DNA of 64,000 nucleotides, taken from contig NZ_JBKDZH010000042.1 in NCBI RefSeq assembly GCF_047971185.1, positions 62,001 to 126,000 on the forward strand. Reading direction: 5' to 3'. Numbering within the stretch: position 1 is the first letter of the stretch; each line of letters starts with the position of its first letter. Positions 33,120 to 41,852 of the stretch are shown here, in pieces. Source of the stretch: Kluyvera sp047971185. Its GTDB lineage: Bacteria; Pseudomonadota; Gammaproteobacteria; Enterobacterales; Enterobacteriaceae. The position numbers and the translations under genes were made by a program. Under the pieces are notes generated by a model. That model was not told the DNA's origin. It made no database searches and worked only from the letters and a program-made list of their open reading frames with translations.

Positions 33120-33839
33120 ATGAAGAACGACGTCATTTCACCGGATTTTGATGAAAACGGCCGCCCGCTGCGCCGCATTCGTAGTTTTGTTCGTCGCCAG
33201 GGGCGACTGACCAAAGGGCAGGAACACGCGCTGGAAAACTACTGGCCGGTGATGGGCGTTGAGTTCAGCGAAGAGCCCGTCGATTTCGCCACGCTGTTTG
33301 GCCGCGACGCGCCGGTGACCCTGGAGATTGGTTTTGGCATGGGCGCTTCGCTGGTGGCGATGGCCAAAGCGCGACCGGAACAGAATTTCCTCGGCATTGA
33401 AGTGCACTCGCCGGGCGTCGGCGCGTGCCTGGCTTCGGCCCACGAAGAGGGCGTCGATAACCTGCGGGTGATGTGTCACGATGCGGTTGAAGTGCTGCAC
33501 AAGATGATCCCGGACAACTCCCTGAACATGGTGCAGCTCTTTTTCCCTGACCCGTGGCATAAAGCGCGTCATAATAAACGCCGTATCGTGCAGGTACCGT
33601 TTGCCCAGTTCGTGAAGAGCAAGCTGAAGCTGGGCGGCGTTTTCCACATGGCGACCGACTGGGAAGCCTATGCCGAGCACATGCTGGAAGTGATGTCCTC
33701 AATCGACGGGTATCAGAACCTGTCTGAAACTCAGGATTACGTACCGCGCCCGGATTCGCGCCCGGTAACTAAATTTGAACAGCGTGGTCATCGTCTTGGC
33801 CACGGCGTATGGGACTTAATGTTCGAGAGGGTGAAATAA
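33120..33839 (+). CDS. trmB: tRNA (guanine-N7)-methyltransferase
   Basis: A protein of 239 residues, as in E. coli. The SAM-binding motif is EIGFGMGASLVAMA, followed by EVHSPGVGACL, the PDPWHKARHNKRR active region, and VTKFEQRGHRLGHGVWDL. It methylates G46 of many tRNAs. The start at 33120 matches E. coli MKNDVISP; the frame runs 14 codons further upstream. The stop codon is immediately followed by the yggL ATG, indicating translational coupling. Confidence 0.97.
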   Translation: MKNDVISPDFDENGRPLRRIRSFVRRQGRLTKGQEHALENYWPVMGVEFSEEPVDFATLFGRDAPVTLEIGFGMGASLVAMAKARPEQNFLGIEVHSPGVGACLASAHEEGVDNLRVMCHDAVEVLHKMIPDNSLNMVQLFFPDPWHKARHNKRRIVQVPFAQFVKSKLKLGGVFHMATDWEAYAEHMLEVMSSIDGYQNLSETQDYVPRPDSRPVTKFEQRGHRLGHGVWDLMFERVK

Positions 33840-34166
33840 ATGGCAAAGAATCGTAGCCGTCGTTTGCGTAAAAAAATGCACATCGATGAATTTCAGGAAA
33901 TCGGCTTCTCCGTGGCGTGGCGTTTTCCGGAAGGCACCAGCGAAGAACAGATCGACCAGACCGTCGACCAGTTTATCGATGAAGTGATCGAGCCGAACAA
34001 GCTGGCGTTTGACGGCAGCGGCTATCTGGCCTGGGAAGGCCTGATTTGCACCCAGGAAGTGGGCAAATGCACCGAAGAACATCAGGCGCTGGTCCGCAAG
34101 TGGCTGGAAGACCGCAAGTTTGAAGAAGTGCGCACCAGCGAACTTTTCGACGTTTGGTGGGACTAA
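33840..34166 (+). CDS. yggL: DUF469 protein YggL
   Basis: A protein of 108 residues that matches E. coli YggL: MAKNRSRRLRKKMHIDEFQE and IDQTVDQFIDEVIEPNKLAF. It has a strongly basic N-terminus. YggL has been reported to associate with the ribosome; a precise role is not known to me. Its ATG abuts the trmB stop, with GAGAGGGTG in the end of trmB as the ribosome binding site. A terminator-like hairpin follows at 34178. Confidence 0.95.
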   Translation: MAKNRSRRLRKKMHIDEFQEIGFSVAWRFPEGTSEEQIDQTVDQFIDEVIEPNKLAFDGSGYLAWEGLICTQEVGKCTEEHQALVRKWLEDRKFEEVRTSELFDVWWD

Positions 34167-34177
34167 ATAAGTATACG

Positions 34178-34204
34178 GGGCCAGCATTTGCTGGCCCGAT
34201 TTGT
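34178..34204 (+). terminator. terminator of trmB-yggL
   Basis: GGGCCAGC (34178-34185) and GCTGGCCC (34190-34197) form an 8-pair stem with an ATTT loop followed by GATTTGT. It is 11 bases after the yggL stop. Part of the transcript may read on into yggN. Confidence 0.7.
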
Positions 34205-34218
34205 ACTGAGGGAAAGTT

Positions 34219-34938
34219 ATGATGCGCAAAACGCTGCTGACGGCAGTACTCTCGTTCTCGGCGATGACCGCCCACGCTGACTACCAGTGCAGCGTCACGC
34301 CACGCGATGACGTGGTGCTCAAGCCGCAAACCGTGCAGGTGCAGGGCGAAAACGGCAATCTTATTATTACCCCCAACGGCGATGTCACCTACAACGGCAA
34401 GGCGTATACGTTAACGCCAGCCCAGCGTGAGCAGGCCAAAGATTATCAGACCGAGCTGCGCAGCGCGTTGCCGTGGATCGACGATGGCGCACGCAGCCGG
34501 GTAGAAAAGGGCCGCGTGGCGCTGGATAAAATCATCGCCAAAGAAGTCGGCGAAAACAGCAACATGCGCGGTCGCCTGACCAAGCTGGACGCGCAGCTCA
34601 AAGCGCAGATGAACCGCATTATTGAACGTCGTAGCGATGGCTTAACCTTCCACTACAAAGCCATCGACCAGGTTCGCGCCGACGGCCAGCAGCTGGTCAA
34701 TCAGGCGATGGGCGGCATCCTGCAGGACAGCATTAACGAGATGGGCGCCAAAGCGGTACTGAAAGGCGGCGGCAACCCGCTACAGGGCGTGCTGGGCAGC
34801 CTTGGCGGCCTGCAAACCGCCATTCAGAACGAATGGAAAAACCAGGAAGCGGATTTCCAGGCGTTTGGTAAAGACGTGTGCAGCCGCGTGGTGTCGCTGG
34901 AAGATAGCCGCAAGGCGCTGGTCGGCACGCTGAAGTAA
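34219..34938 (+). CDS. yggN: periplasmic DUF2884 protein YggN
   Basis: A protein of 239 residues collinear with E. coli YggN. A signal peptide ends near TAHA, with mature start DYQCSVTPRDDVV. Conserved helical blocks are EQAKDYQTELRSALPWIDDGA and NQAMGGILQDSINEMGAKAVLKGGGNPLQG (in part). The function is unknown. The start ATGATG follows GAGGGAAAG. A stem-loop GGCTACC/GGTAGCC (34948-34973) lies after the stop. Confidence 0.93.
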   Translation: MMRKTLLTAVLSFSAMTAHADYQCSVTPRDDVVLKPQTVQVQGENGNLIITPNGDVTYNGKAYTLTPAQREQAKDYQTELRSALPWIDDGARSRVEKGRVALDKIIAKEVGENSNMRGRLTKLDAQLKAQMNRIIERRSDGLTFHYKAIDQVRADGQQLVNQAMGGILQDSINEMGAKAVLKGGGNPLQGVLGSLGGLQTAIQNEWKNQEADFQAFGKDVCSRVVSLEDSRKALVGTLK

Positions 34939-35049
34939 TACCCTCCCGGCTACCTGCATTTCTGCGGGTAGCCAGATTCAGATTTTGTTTATCCGTCTCC
35001 CTTTCGCAGATTCCGTATGATGCGCTTTTCATACTAAAAGGAATTTGCC

Positions 35050-36054
35050 ATGAAACTCGCCTGGAAATACGCGGCGCTTCTGCTGTGCTGCGGCTCTGTC
35101 CATGTGTTCGCCAGCGGCAACACGCCCACGGATGACGTTATCAAGCAGCAGTTCGCGAAGCAGTCTGGCGGCATGATGCACCTGGGGCATATCACGCTAC
35201 GTCGGCTTGACGCCGTCGGTAATCAGGCCACCTATTCGGTTGAAGGCGATATGGCGGCTGACGACAATCTCTATCGCATGGTGGGGATGGCGGGGGATTA
35301 CCTCTTCTATGAAAATACCTGGGTAAAAGACCGTCCGGTAAAATTTTCAGCGATGATGACCGCCGTGGGTACCCAGGCTTCGGGCTGGACGACGACGTTT
35401 TTTTCCATGCAAACGGCGGCGAAAAATGCCGGCAGGCCGTTTAGCCCAACGGAGGATCTGAGTAAGACGCTGGTGGTTAACGACAGCGGCTTTATGGCGC
35501 AGTTCGCGAAGCTTGATACCCAGTTTGCCGAAAGTAAAACCACGGTGGAAACCCAGCAGAAACAGTACGATGAGCTGAAAAAGCAGGTGATGGATTTAGA
35601 CGAGCAAATAAAGCGCTCATGGGGAACGGACGCCAGCGGTAAATCGCTCGACCGCAGCGCGGTATTGCAGGCGATGAACGCTGAGATGTACGCCGTCGAC
35701 CATAAAAACGACATGACAAAGTTCAGCAATCAGTACTACATCAACGTTTACGAACCCGCGCTGGTCGCCTGCCAGAAAAAGGCGGTGTGCGATGCCGAGC
35801 CGATTCGCACCGCGCGCGACGTTGCGCTGGAAGAACAGCGACGCGAATATCATCGCCAGCACGATCTGATGCAGGAAAAGATAACGAAAGCGATCGCGGA
35901 AAAAGACGCGAAGGTGGCGCCGCTGAGAAAACAGCGCGAGGCGTTACGTGGGCAAATGGTGGTGCTGGAGGCCAGCAACCAGGAGCTAACGTATAATGCG
36001 AAGCGCTGGCAGGAAGGGGTGGCGCGGATGCGTAAAGAGGGAGCAATTCCTTGA
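35050..36054 (+). CDS. yggM: DUF1202 protein, YggM-like
   Basis: A protein of 334 residues with a signal peptide ending near VFA. A region with beta character (about 20-120, HITLRRLDAVGNQATYSVEGDM) is followed by a long coiled coil (about 160-325) rich in Q, K and E. Its length and position after yggN match E. coli YggM (335 residues, DUF1202), but I rely partly on position for the name. It is probably periplasmic and of unknown role. It converges with the TRAP transporter operon, with a GC-rich hairpin between. Confidence 0.7.
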   Translation: MKLAWKYAALLLCCGSVHVFASGNTPTDDVIKQQFAKQSGGMMHLGHITLRRLDAVGNQATYSVEGDMAADDNLYRMVGMAGDYLFYENTWVKDRPVKFSAMMTAVGTQASGWTTTFFSMQTAAKNAGRPFSPTEDLSKTLVVNDSGFMAQFAKLDTQFAESKTTVETQQKQYDELKKQVMDLDEQIKRSWGTDASGKSLDRSAVLQAMNAEMYAVDHKNDMTKFSNQYYINVYEPALVACQKKAVCDAEPIRTARDVALEEQRREYHRQHDLMQEKITKAIAEKDAKVAPLRKQREALRGQMVVLEASNQELTYNAKRWQEGVARMRKEGAIP

Positions 36055-36056
36055 TA

Positions 36057-36090
36057 ACCCGGAGTCGGCGCGTTCGCGCCTCGTCCGGGT
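36057..36090. repeat. GC-rich REP-like hairpin between yggM and TRAP operon
   Basis: ACCCGGA (36057-36063) pairs with TCCGGGT (36084-36090), with an inner GGCGCG-TT-CGCGCC stem (36067-36080). The GCCCGG-type ends and small internal palindrome resemble enterobacterial extragenic palindromes. It lies between two converging genes and could stop transcription from both sides. Confidence 0.55.
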
Positions 36091-36100
36091 GACGTGGGTG

Positions 36101-37402
36101 TTACATCAACCCCAGCAGCTGCGGAATAAACAGCGAAATCTGCGGGATGTAGGCGATCATCATCAGCGCGACCAGCAGCGCGGCGTAGAACGGCAGCAGC
36201 GGTTTAATCAGTTGCTGGATTTTGACGCCGGAGATAGAGCAGCCGACGAACAGCGCGCTGCCTACCGGCGGCGTCAGCAGGCCGATACACAGGTTGGCGA
36301 CCATCATAATGCCGAAGTGCACCGGATCCATACCCAGGTCCTGGGCGATCGGCAGGAAGATCGGCGTGAAGATCAGCACCGCGGGTGTCATATCCATAAA
36401 GATGCCGACGATCAGCAGCACGATGTTAATCAGCAGCAGGATCACCAGCGGATTCTCCGAGATCCCCATCAGCGTGTCGCTAATCATGTAAGGAATATCC
36501 GCGTTGGTCATCGCCCACGACATGCCGACGGAAAAACCGATTAGCAGCAGCACGATTGAGGTGGTCACTACCGATTCAAGAATCAGCTTCGGCAGATCGC
36601 GCCACTTCACTTCGCGGTAGATAATTACCGACAGGATAAAGGTATAAACCACCGCGATGGCCGACGCTTCGGTGGCGGTGAAAATCCCGCCCAGAATCCC
36701 GCCCATCACGATAATCACCAGCAGCAGGCTCGGCAGAGCGTCGAGGAACGCTTTCGCCGCCTGGGCGCAGGTCGGGCGCTCGGAGACCGGGTAGCCGCGG
36801 CGCTTAGCGATAATCGCGCAAACCACCATAATCGACAGCCCCATCAGAATGCCCGGCAGATAACCGGCCATAAACAGCGAGGCCACCGATACGCCGCCGG
36901 CGGTCAGCGAGAAGACGATCAGCACGTTAGACGGCGGAATCAGCAGCCCGGTGATGCACGACGAGACGTTAACCGCCGTTGAGAAGGCCGGATCGTAGCC
37001 CTTTTTCGTCTGAATCGGGTGCAGCGTGCCGCCTACCGCCGCCGCTGCGGCCACCGCCGAACCGGAGATAGAACCGAACATCATGTTAGCGAGCACGTTG
37101 ACGTGGCCCAGCGAGCCGGGAACGCGCCCCACCATCACCTGCGCGAGGTTAATCAGGCGGATGGCAATACCCCCGCTGTTCATCAGCGTACCGGCGAAGA
37201 TGAAGAACGGAATCGCCAGCAGGGCAAAGTTATCCAGACCGTTGGCCAGGCGCTGGGAAACAGTAATGACGGCGATATCCCACGGGAACATCAGCAGCAT
37301 CGAGGCGACGGTGGCGATACCGATGGAAAACGAAATCGGCACGCCGATAAACACCAGCACGAAGAACGCGCCAAACAGCGTTAAAGCAATATACCCGTCC
37401 AT
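36101..37402 (-). CDS. TRAP transporter large permease (DctM family)
   Basis: A protein of 433 residues, very hydrophobic, with 12 or more membrane segments. DctM hallmarks are FIFAGTLMNSGGIAIRL, NVLANMMFGSISGSAVA, and the second-half LLTPPVGSALFVG. It forms the sodium-driven channel half of a TRAP transporter. Its ATG overlaps the stop of the small permease gene by one base (TAATG), so the two are translated together. The substrate is unknown; acidic sugars and C4-dicarboxylates are the usual ligands. Confidence 0.92.
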   Translation of the reverse strand: MDGYIALTLFGAFFVLVFIGVPISFSIGIATVASMLLMFPWDIAVITVSQRLANGLDNFALLAIPFFIFAGTLMNSGGIAIRLINLAQVMVGRVPGSLGHVNVLANMMFGSISGSAVAAAAAVGGTLHPIQTKKGYDPAFSTAVNVSSCITGLLIPPSNVLIVFSLTAGGVSVASLFMAGYLPGILMGLSIMVVCAIIAKRRGYPVSERPTCAQAAKAFLDALPSLLLVIIVMGGILGGIFTATEASAIAVVYTFILSVIIYREVKWRDLPKLILESVVTTSIVLLLIGFSVGMSWAMTNADIPYMISDTLMGISENPLVILLLINIVLLIVGIFMDMTPAVLIFTPIFLPIAQDLGMDPVHFGIMMVANLCIGLLTPPVGSALFVGCSISGVKIQQLIKPLLPFYAALLVALMMIAYIPQISLFIPQLLGLM

Positions 37403-37905
37403 TAGTGCGCTCCTTCTGTGGACTGTTTCAGGCTAATCAGGCCGTTGGCGATAAACCACAGGGCGTAAAACATCATGATGAGGCCGGACAGCGGCAGGAT
37501 CAGATAGACGTAGCCCATCGGAATTTGCATCGCCGCGGAGACCTGTGCGGTAGCCAGCGTTTTCGCTATCAGCTTCAGGCCGCCGGTGACGATCACCGAA
37601 CCGGAGAAGATAAAAATCAGCAGGTTAATCACCACGCCCAGCAGCGTTTGCTTACGCGGCTTGAGCGTCATGGCCAGCAGATCGATCGCCAGATGGCGCT
37701 GTGCGCCGACGGTATAGGCCGCGCCGAGCAGGCCCACCCAAATCATCAGAAAGCGCGCCAGCTCATCGGTGAGAGTGCTGGGCTGGTTTAATACGTAGCG
37801 GCTGAACACCTGCCAGACCACGCAGACGACCAGTGCCACCATCACCGCGACGGAGAATGCCGCGATCGCGCGGTCGACCGCGCGGTTAGTGCGGGTAAAA
37901 ATCAT
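37402..37905 (-). CDS. TRAP transporter small permease (DctQ family)
   Basis: A protein of 167 residues with four membrane segments. The DctQ pattern is visible: VVWQVFSRYVLNQPSTLTDELARFLMIWVGLLGAA (positions about 30-64) and QRHLAIDL. It pairs with the DctM permease downstream. It starts 51 bases after the binding-protein gene in the same direction, in a dctPQM-type operon. Confidence 0.9.
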   Translation of the reverse strand: MIFTRTNRAVDRAIAAFSVAVMVALVVCVVWQVFSRYVLNQPSTLTDELARFLMIWVGLLGAAYTVGAQRHLAIDLLAMTLKPRKQTLLGVVINLLIFIFSGSVIVTGGLKLIAKTLATAQVSAAMQIPMGYVYLILPLSGLIMMFYALWFIANGLISLKQSTEGAH

Positions 37906-37956
37906 CGTTTATTATCCTGGTGAAAGCGGGCCAGAAGCTGGCCCGTAAAAAGGGAG

Positions 37957-38943
37957 TTACTCGGCGGCGGCTTCAAATTTGGCCAGCAGCGCGGCCTGTT
38001 TTGGATCTTTGTTGAAATCGTCAAACAGCGGCTGGACGGCGGCGCGGAACGGCGCTTTGTCGACTTTGACGATCTCACCGCCCATCGCTTTCGCCTGAGC
38101 GCGGGTATCGGCGTCGATTTTATCCCACAGCTTCTGCTGGAAAGCTTCCGAGTCTTTAGCCGCTTTGGCCAGAATCTGCTGCTGCTCCGGCGTTAGCTTG
38201 TCCCAGGTTTTGGTGGAGATCACCAGGAAGTCAGGAATAGAGGCGTGCTCATCTTCGGAAAAGACTTTGGCAATTTCGATATGGCGCGTTTGTACCCATG
38301 ACGGGACGTTATTTTCCGCGCCGTCAACCACCCCTTGCTGCATGGCGGTATACACTTCGCCAAATGAAATTGGCGTTGGCGAGCCGCCCATTAATTCAAT
38401 CATTTTAATGGTGGTGGGGCTGGCCTGAACGCGAATTTTAAGCCCTTTTAAATCTTCCGGTTTGGTAATTGGTTTTTTAGCGTAAAAACTACGGGTACCG
38501 GCAACATAAGCGGAAAGCGCGAAGAAACCTTTCTCTTTCGTTGAGTCCATAATTTCTTTACCGACGTCACCGAATACTACTTTATTAAAATGTGCCTGGT
38601 CTTTAAATAAGAACGGTAAATTATAAATGGCGTAAACGTTATCAAACGATTCCAGATCGCTGGCGGAGCCTTTGGTCATATCCAGCGCGCCGTTCTGTAA
38701 CAGCTCCATCGTTTCACGGGCGCTGCCCATCTGGCTGCTGGGGTAAATACGAATCGTCATTTTACCGTCTGATAGCTGCTTGACTTCTTTAGCCATTTCT
38801 TCAAAAGCCTGGTGTACAACGTGGCTACGCTCAAGGTTGTGCGCCAGCTTTAGCGTTACTTTTTCAGCGGCAGTGGCCCCAGCGGAAAGCAATGCGAAAA
38901 GCGATGCGCAGATCATCGTCTTGCGAAAAGAGAGAGATTTCAT
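37957..38943 (-). CDS. TRAP transporter substrate-binding protein (DctP family)
   Basis: A periplasmic binding protein of 328 residues. A signal peptide ends near ATAA; the mature part begins EKVTLKLAHNLERSHVVHQA. The carboxylate-binding Arg lies in LKGLKIRVQASPTTIKMI, followed by GGSPTPISFGEVYTAMQQGVVDGAENN, typical of DctP proteins for carboxylic acids. It is the first gene of the three-gene TRAP operon. E. coli has ansB and no TRAP genes in this interval, so the operon is a local replacement or insertion. Confidence 0.92.
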   Translation of the reverse strand: MKSLSFRKTMICASLFALLSAGATAAEKVTLKLAHNLERSHVVHQAFEEMAKEVKQLSDGKMTIRIYPSSQMGSARETMELLQNGALDMTKGSASDLESFDNVYAIYNLPFLFKDQAHFNKVVFGDVGKEIMDSTKEKGFFALSAYVAGTRSFYAKKPITKPEDLKGLKIRVQASPTTIKMIELMGGSPTPISFGEVYTAMQQGVVDGAENNVPSWVQTRHIEIAKVFSEDEHASIPDFLVISTKTWDKLTPEQQQILAKAAKDSEAFQQKLWDKIDADTRAQAKAMGGEIVKVDKAPFRAAVQPLFDDFNKDPKQAALLAKFEAAAE

Positions 38944-39249
38944 TAATAGGCTCCATGCACATTCATTATTGTGGTTTATATCTAGAGGGACAGCGTTGAA
39001 TTTCTGTATGACATATTATCCTGGTTGTCTGACAGCTTTACGCTACCACTCTCACACTTTTAAATTATCTACGCATTAAATGCGGTTTTTGTGCGCTGGA
39101 TTATATTTATTATGTATTCGTTATTGGCTATTAATATTTTTATTAAATATTAGCAGTGGAATTATTCGGTAAGTATTGCGGTGATCGTTCGGTAAAGATG
39201 AGTGATATATATTTCGCCATTATAAATAACGGCGAAATATATTTGTTTT
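38944..39249. other. AT-rich TRAP promoter region and hemW 3' hairpin
   Basis: A region of 306 bases without a gene. The part near 38944-39160 is AT-rich and must hold the TRAP promoter on the minus strand. At 39207-39218 and 39231-39242, ATATATTTCGCC and GGCGAAATATAT make a perfect 12-pair stem. It lies 7 bases beyond the hemW stop. It probably ends the minus-strand yggS-yggT-yggU-rdgB-hemW transcript, although its T-run is better on the plus strand. Confidence 0.5.
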
Positions 39250-40386
39250 TTATTCGCTGAGGAACAGTTCAAGCAGTGAGTTTAAAAACAGCTTACCGTG
39301 CTCGGTTATCTGCCAGTATTGCTCGCACTCGGTCAGGTAGCCCTGAGCCAGCGCTTCATCGAGCTGCGGGCGGATGACGCTCTCATCCAGGCCGGTATAG
39401 GCACTGAATTCGGCGCGCGGCGCGGCTTCCAGCAGACGGAAGCGGTTCATAAAGAACTCGAACGGCTTGTCGGCGTTTTCGACATCGTGCTGGCGTTCGA
39501 GGTAGCGTCCTTCCATATAGCCGCGCGGGTGGCGGGTTTTCGCCGTGCGCAGGATGCGGCCGTCGGGGAAGGTGACTTTACCGTGTGCGCCGCAGCCAAT
39601 GCCCAGGTAGTCGCCGAAGCGCCAGTAGTTGAGGTTGTGCTGGCACTGGTAACCGGGTTTGGCATAGGCCGAGGTTTCATACTGCTGGTAGCCCGCGGCG
39701 GTCAGCAGCTGGTGGCCCTGCTCGAAGATATCCCACAGCGAGTCGTCGTCCGGCAGTACCGGCGGGCGCGAGCCAAACAGGGTGTTCGGTTCGATGGTCA
39801 GCTGATACCAGGACAGATGCGGCGGTGCCAGCTCAATCGCCTGGCGCAGGTCGCTGAGCGCCTCTTCCAGCGACTGATCCGGCAGGCCGTGCATCAGGTC
39901 GAGGTTGAAGCTGCGCAGCCCCAGCTCGTTCGCCAGCCGCGCGGCGCGTTTTGCCTCTTCCGGGCCGTGGATGCGGCCAAGCCGCTGGAGCTTGCTTTCG
40001 CTAAAGCTCTGCACGCCGATCGAAATGCGGTTAACGCCTGCCCGCTGGTACTCGACGAAGCGGTCGGCTTCAACGGCGCCCGGGTTTGCTTCCATGGTAA
40101 TTTCTGCATCAGGGGCCAGCGTCAGACGCGCGCGTACGCCGTCCAGCAGGGCCTGCATCGCCGGGCCTGACAGCAGGCTCGGCGTACCGCCGCCGATGAA
40201 GATGGTCTTCACTTCACGTCCCTGGGCGTAGGCGATATCGGCGTCTAAATCGCTCAGCAGATGCTGGACGTAGTCGTCGTGCGGCACTTCGCCCTTCAGC
40301 GCGTGCGAGTTGAAGTCGCAGTACGGACACTTCTGCACGCACCACGGGATGTGAATGTAAAGACTCAGCGGAGGCAGCTTAACCAT
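39250..40386 (-). CDS. hemW: heme chaperone HemW (radical SAM)
   Basis: A protein of 378 residues, as in E. coli HemW/YggW. The radical-SAM cluster motif IPWCVQKCPYCDFN gives CxxxCxxC at its start. IFIGGGTPSLL, EANPGA and RISIGVQSF follow. The C-terminal HemN-like domain holds GIGCGAHG. It resembles the coproporphyrinogen oxidase HemN but lacks its second-SAM features and is known to carry heme. It overlaps the end of rdgB by eight bases. Confidence 0.96.
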   Translation of the reverse strand: MVKLPPLSLYIHIPWCVQKCPYCDFNSHALKGEVPHDDYVQHLLSDLDADIAYAQGREVKTIFIGGGTPSLLSGPAMQALLDGVRARLTLAPDAEITMEANPGAVEADRFVEYQRAGVNRISIGVQSFSESKLQRLGRIHGPEEAKRAARLANELGLRSFNLDLMHGLPDQSLEEALSDLRQAIELAPPHLSWYQLTIEPNTLFGSRPPVLPDDDSLWDIFEQGHQLLTAAGYQQYETSAYAKPGYQCQHNLNYWRFGDYLGIGCGAHGKVTFPDGRILRTAKTRHPRGYMEGRYLERQHDVENADKPFEFFMNRFRLLEAAPRAEFSAYTGLDESVIRPQLDEALAQGYLTECEQYWQITEHGKLFLNSLLELFLSE

Positions 40387-40972
40387 TGCGCATCGCTTCC
40401 AGTAACAGCTTCAGCGCCTGGCCGCGGTGGGAGATAGCAATCTTCTCTTCACGGCTCAGCTCGGCGGCGGTTTTGCCTTCCGACGGCACGAAGAAGATAG
40501 GGTCGTAGCCAAAGCCGCCCTGGCCTGCCGGCGAGCGGGTAATGACGCCCGGCCAGCTGCCGTGGCACACCAGCGGCGTCGGGTCTTCCGCGTGGCGCAT
40601 ATACACCAGCACGCAGTGGAACTGCGCCTGACGCTGGTCGTCCGGCACGTCTTTCAGGGTTTCCAGCAGCTTTTCCAGGTTTTGCTGGTCCGTGGCGTCG
40701 ACGCCGGAGTAGCGCGCGGAATAAATGCCCGGCGCGCCGCCGAGTACGTCAACCGCCAGGCCGGAATCATCGGCGATAGCCGGTAAGCCGGTGACCTGTG
40801 CGGCGTGGCGCGCTTTGAGAATCGCGTTCTCAATAAAGGTCAGCCCGGTCTCCTCGGCGGACTCTACGCCAAGCTCGGTCTGGGCGACGATATCAAGACC
40901 AAAATCGCCGAGCAGCGAGGCAAGCTCGCGCACTTTACCGGCGTTACCGGTCGCGAGGACAACTTTTTGCAT
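40379..40972 (-). CDS. rdgB: dITP/XTP pyrophosphatase
   Basis: A protein of 197 residues, the E. coli RdgB length. It has the substrate-binding VLATGNAGKVRELASLLGD, ADDSGLAVDVLGGAPGIYSAR, and the base-recognising GGFGYDPIFFVP. It hydrolyses dITP, dXTP and XTP to monophosphates, keeping deaminated purines out of DNA. It works in the same theme as MutY in this window. It starts 8 bases after yggU and overlaps hemW. Confidence 0.97.
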   Translation of the reverse strand: MQKVVLATGNAGKVRELASLLGDFGLDIVAQTELGVESAEETGLTFIENAILKARHAAQVTGLPAIADDSGLAVDVLGGAPGIYSARYSGVDATDQQNLEKLLETLKDVPDDQRQAQFHCVLVYMRHAEDPTPLVCHGSWPGVITRSPAGQGGFGYDPIFFVPSEGKTAAELSREEKIAISHRGQALKLLLEAMRNG

Positions 40973-40980
40973 GGGATATC

Positions 40981-41271
40981 CTAATGTGTCAGGGCGTCGA
41001 CGCCCGATGGGATCTGTTGCGGATGAATAATTTTAACCTGTTTATGTCGCCCCAGTTCACCTTTCTCGATGATGACCTGGCTTTTGGCGACCTTAAACTG
41101 TTTGGCGAGATATTTCACCAGATGGGCATTAGCCTGCCCATCCACGGGCGGGGCGGTGATGGCGACTTTAAGCTCGTCGCCATGCACCCCAACAATCGCG
41201 TCCCGGCTGGCCTTTGGCTGAATATACAGCCGCAGCACCAGCCCGTCATCGCAGGGAGTGACGGCACTCAT
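40981..41271 (-). CDS. yggU: DUF167 protein YggU
   Basis: A protein of 96 residues that matches E. coli YggU: LVLRLYIQPKASRDAIVGVHGDE and VKVAITAPPVDGQANAHLVKYLAKQFKV (in part). It is cytoplasmic and of unknown function. The start at 41271 overlaps the stop of yggT as ATGA; a further ATG four codons upstream exists, and older annotation of E. coli used it. Confidence 0.94.
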   Translation of the reverse strand: MSAVTPCDDGLVLRLYIQPKASRDAIVGVHGDELKVAITAPPVDGQANAHLVKYLAKQFKVAKSQVIIEKGELGRHKQVKIIHPQQIPSGVDALTH

Positions 41272-41834
41272 AGCGCCATCCACAGTCCTGGCAGCAGCAT
41301 GTTGCCGGTGGCTTGCAGCACTTCGGCGATGCCCATATTAATGACGTACAGCAGCAGCACCAGCACCATCGGGGAAAAATCGATTCCCCCCATGGACGGC
41401 AGCAGCCGACGGATAGGGCGCAGCAGCGGCTCGGCCAGCTGCATCAGAACGAACTCAACCGGGCTGCGGCCCTGGCTGACCCAGCTCATGATCGCCATCA
41501 GCAGCAGTACCCAGAAGATCAGCAGGCCGATAGTCTTGAGCAGAATCAGCACCGCCGAGATCCAGATAATCGGCTGGAAGGTGATGACCATAAACAGCAC
41601 GATGGCTTTCACCACGCACAGAATAAAGGCCAGCAGCAGCGAAGAGCTGTCCAGCGGGCCCATCGGCGGAATGACGCGGCGCAGCGGCCCGACGATAGGC
41701 TGGGTGATTTTCACCACAAACTGCGAGAACGGGTTGTAAAAATCGCAGCGCGCCCACTGCATCCAGACGCGCAGCAGTAGCACCATTGTGTACAGTTCAA
41801 TCACTGTAGAGAGCAGGAAGGTCAACGTCTTCAT
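41268..41834 (-). CDS. yggT: YggT family membrane protein
   Basis: A protein of 188 residues with two copies of the YGGT domain, each a pair of membrane helices: VIELYTMVLLLRVWMQW...PIVGPLRRVIPPMG and ILLKTIGLLIFWVLLLMAIMSWV...PLLRPIRRLLPSMGG. The matching Pro-Ile-Arg-Arg segments show the internal duplication. It is linked to osmotic or potassium-stress tolerance in other bacteria. It lies 18 bases after yggS. Confidence 0.95.
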   Translation of the reverse strand: MKTLTFLLSTVIELYTMVLLLRVWMQWARCDFYNPFSQFVVKITQPIVGPLRRVIPPMGPLDSSSLLLAFILCVVKAIVLFMVITFQPIIWISAVLILLKTIGLLIFWVLLLMAIMSWVSQGRSPVEFVLMQLAEPLLRPIRRLLPSMGGIDFSPMVLVLLLYVINMGIAEVLQATGNMLLPGLWMAL

Positions 41835-41852
41835 GGCGTTCCTTGGGGTTCC

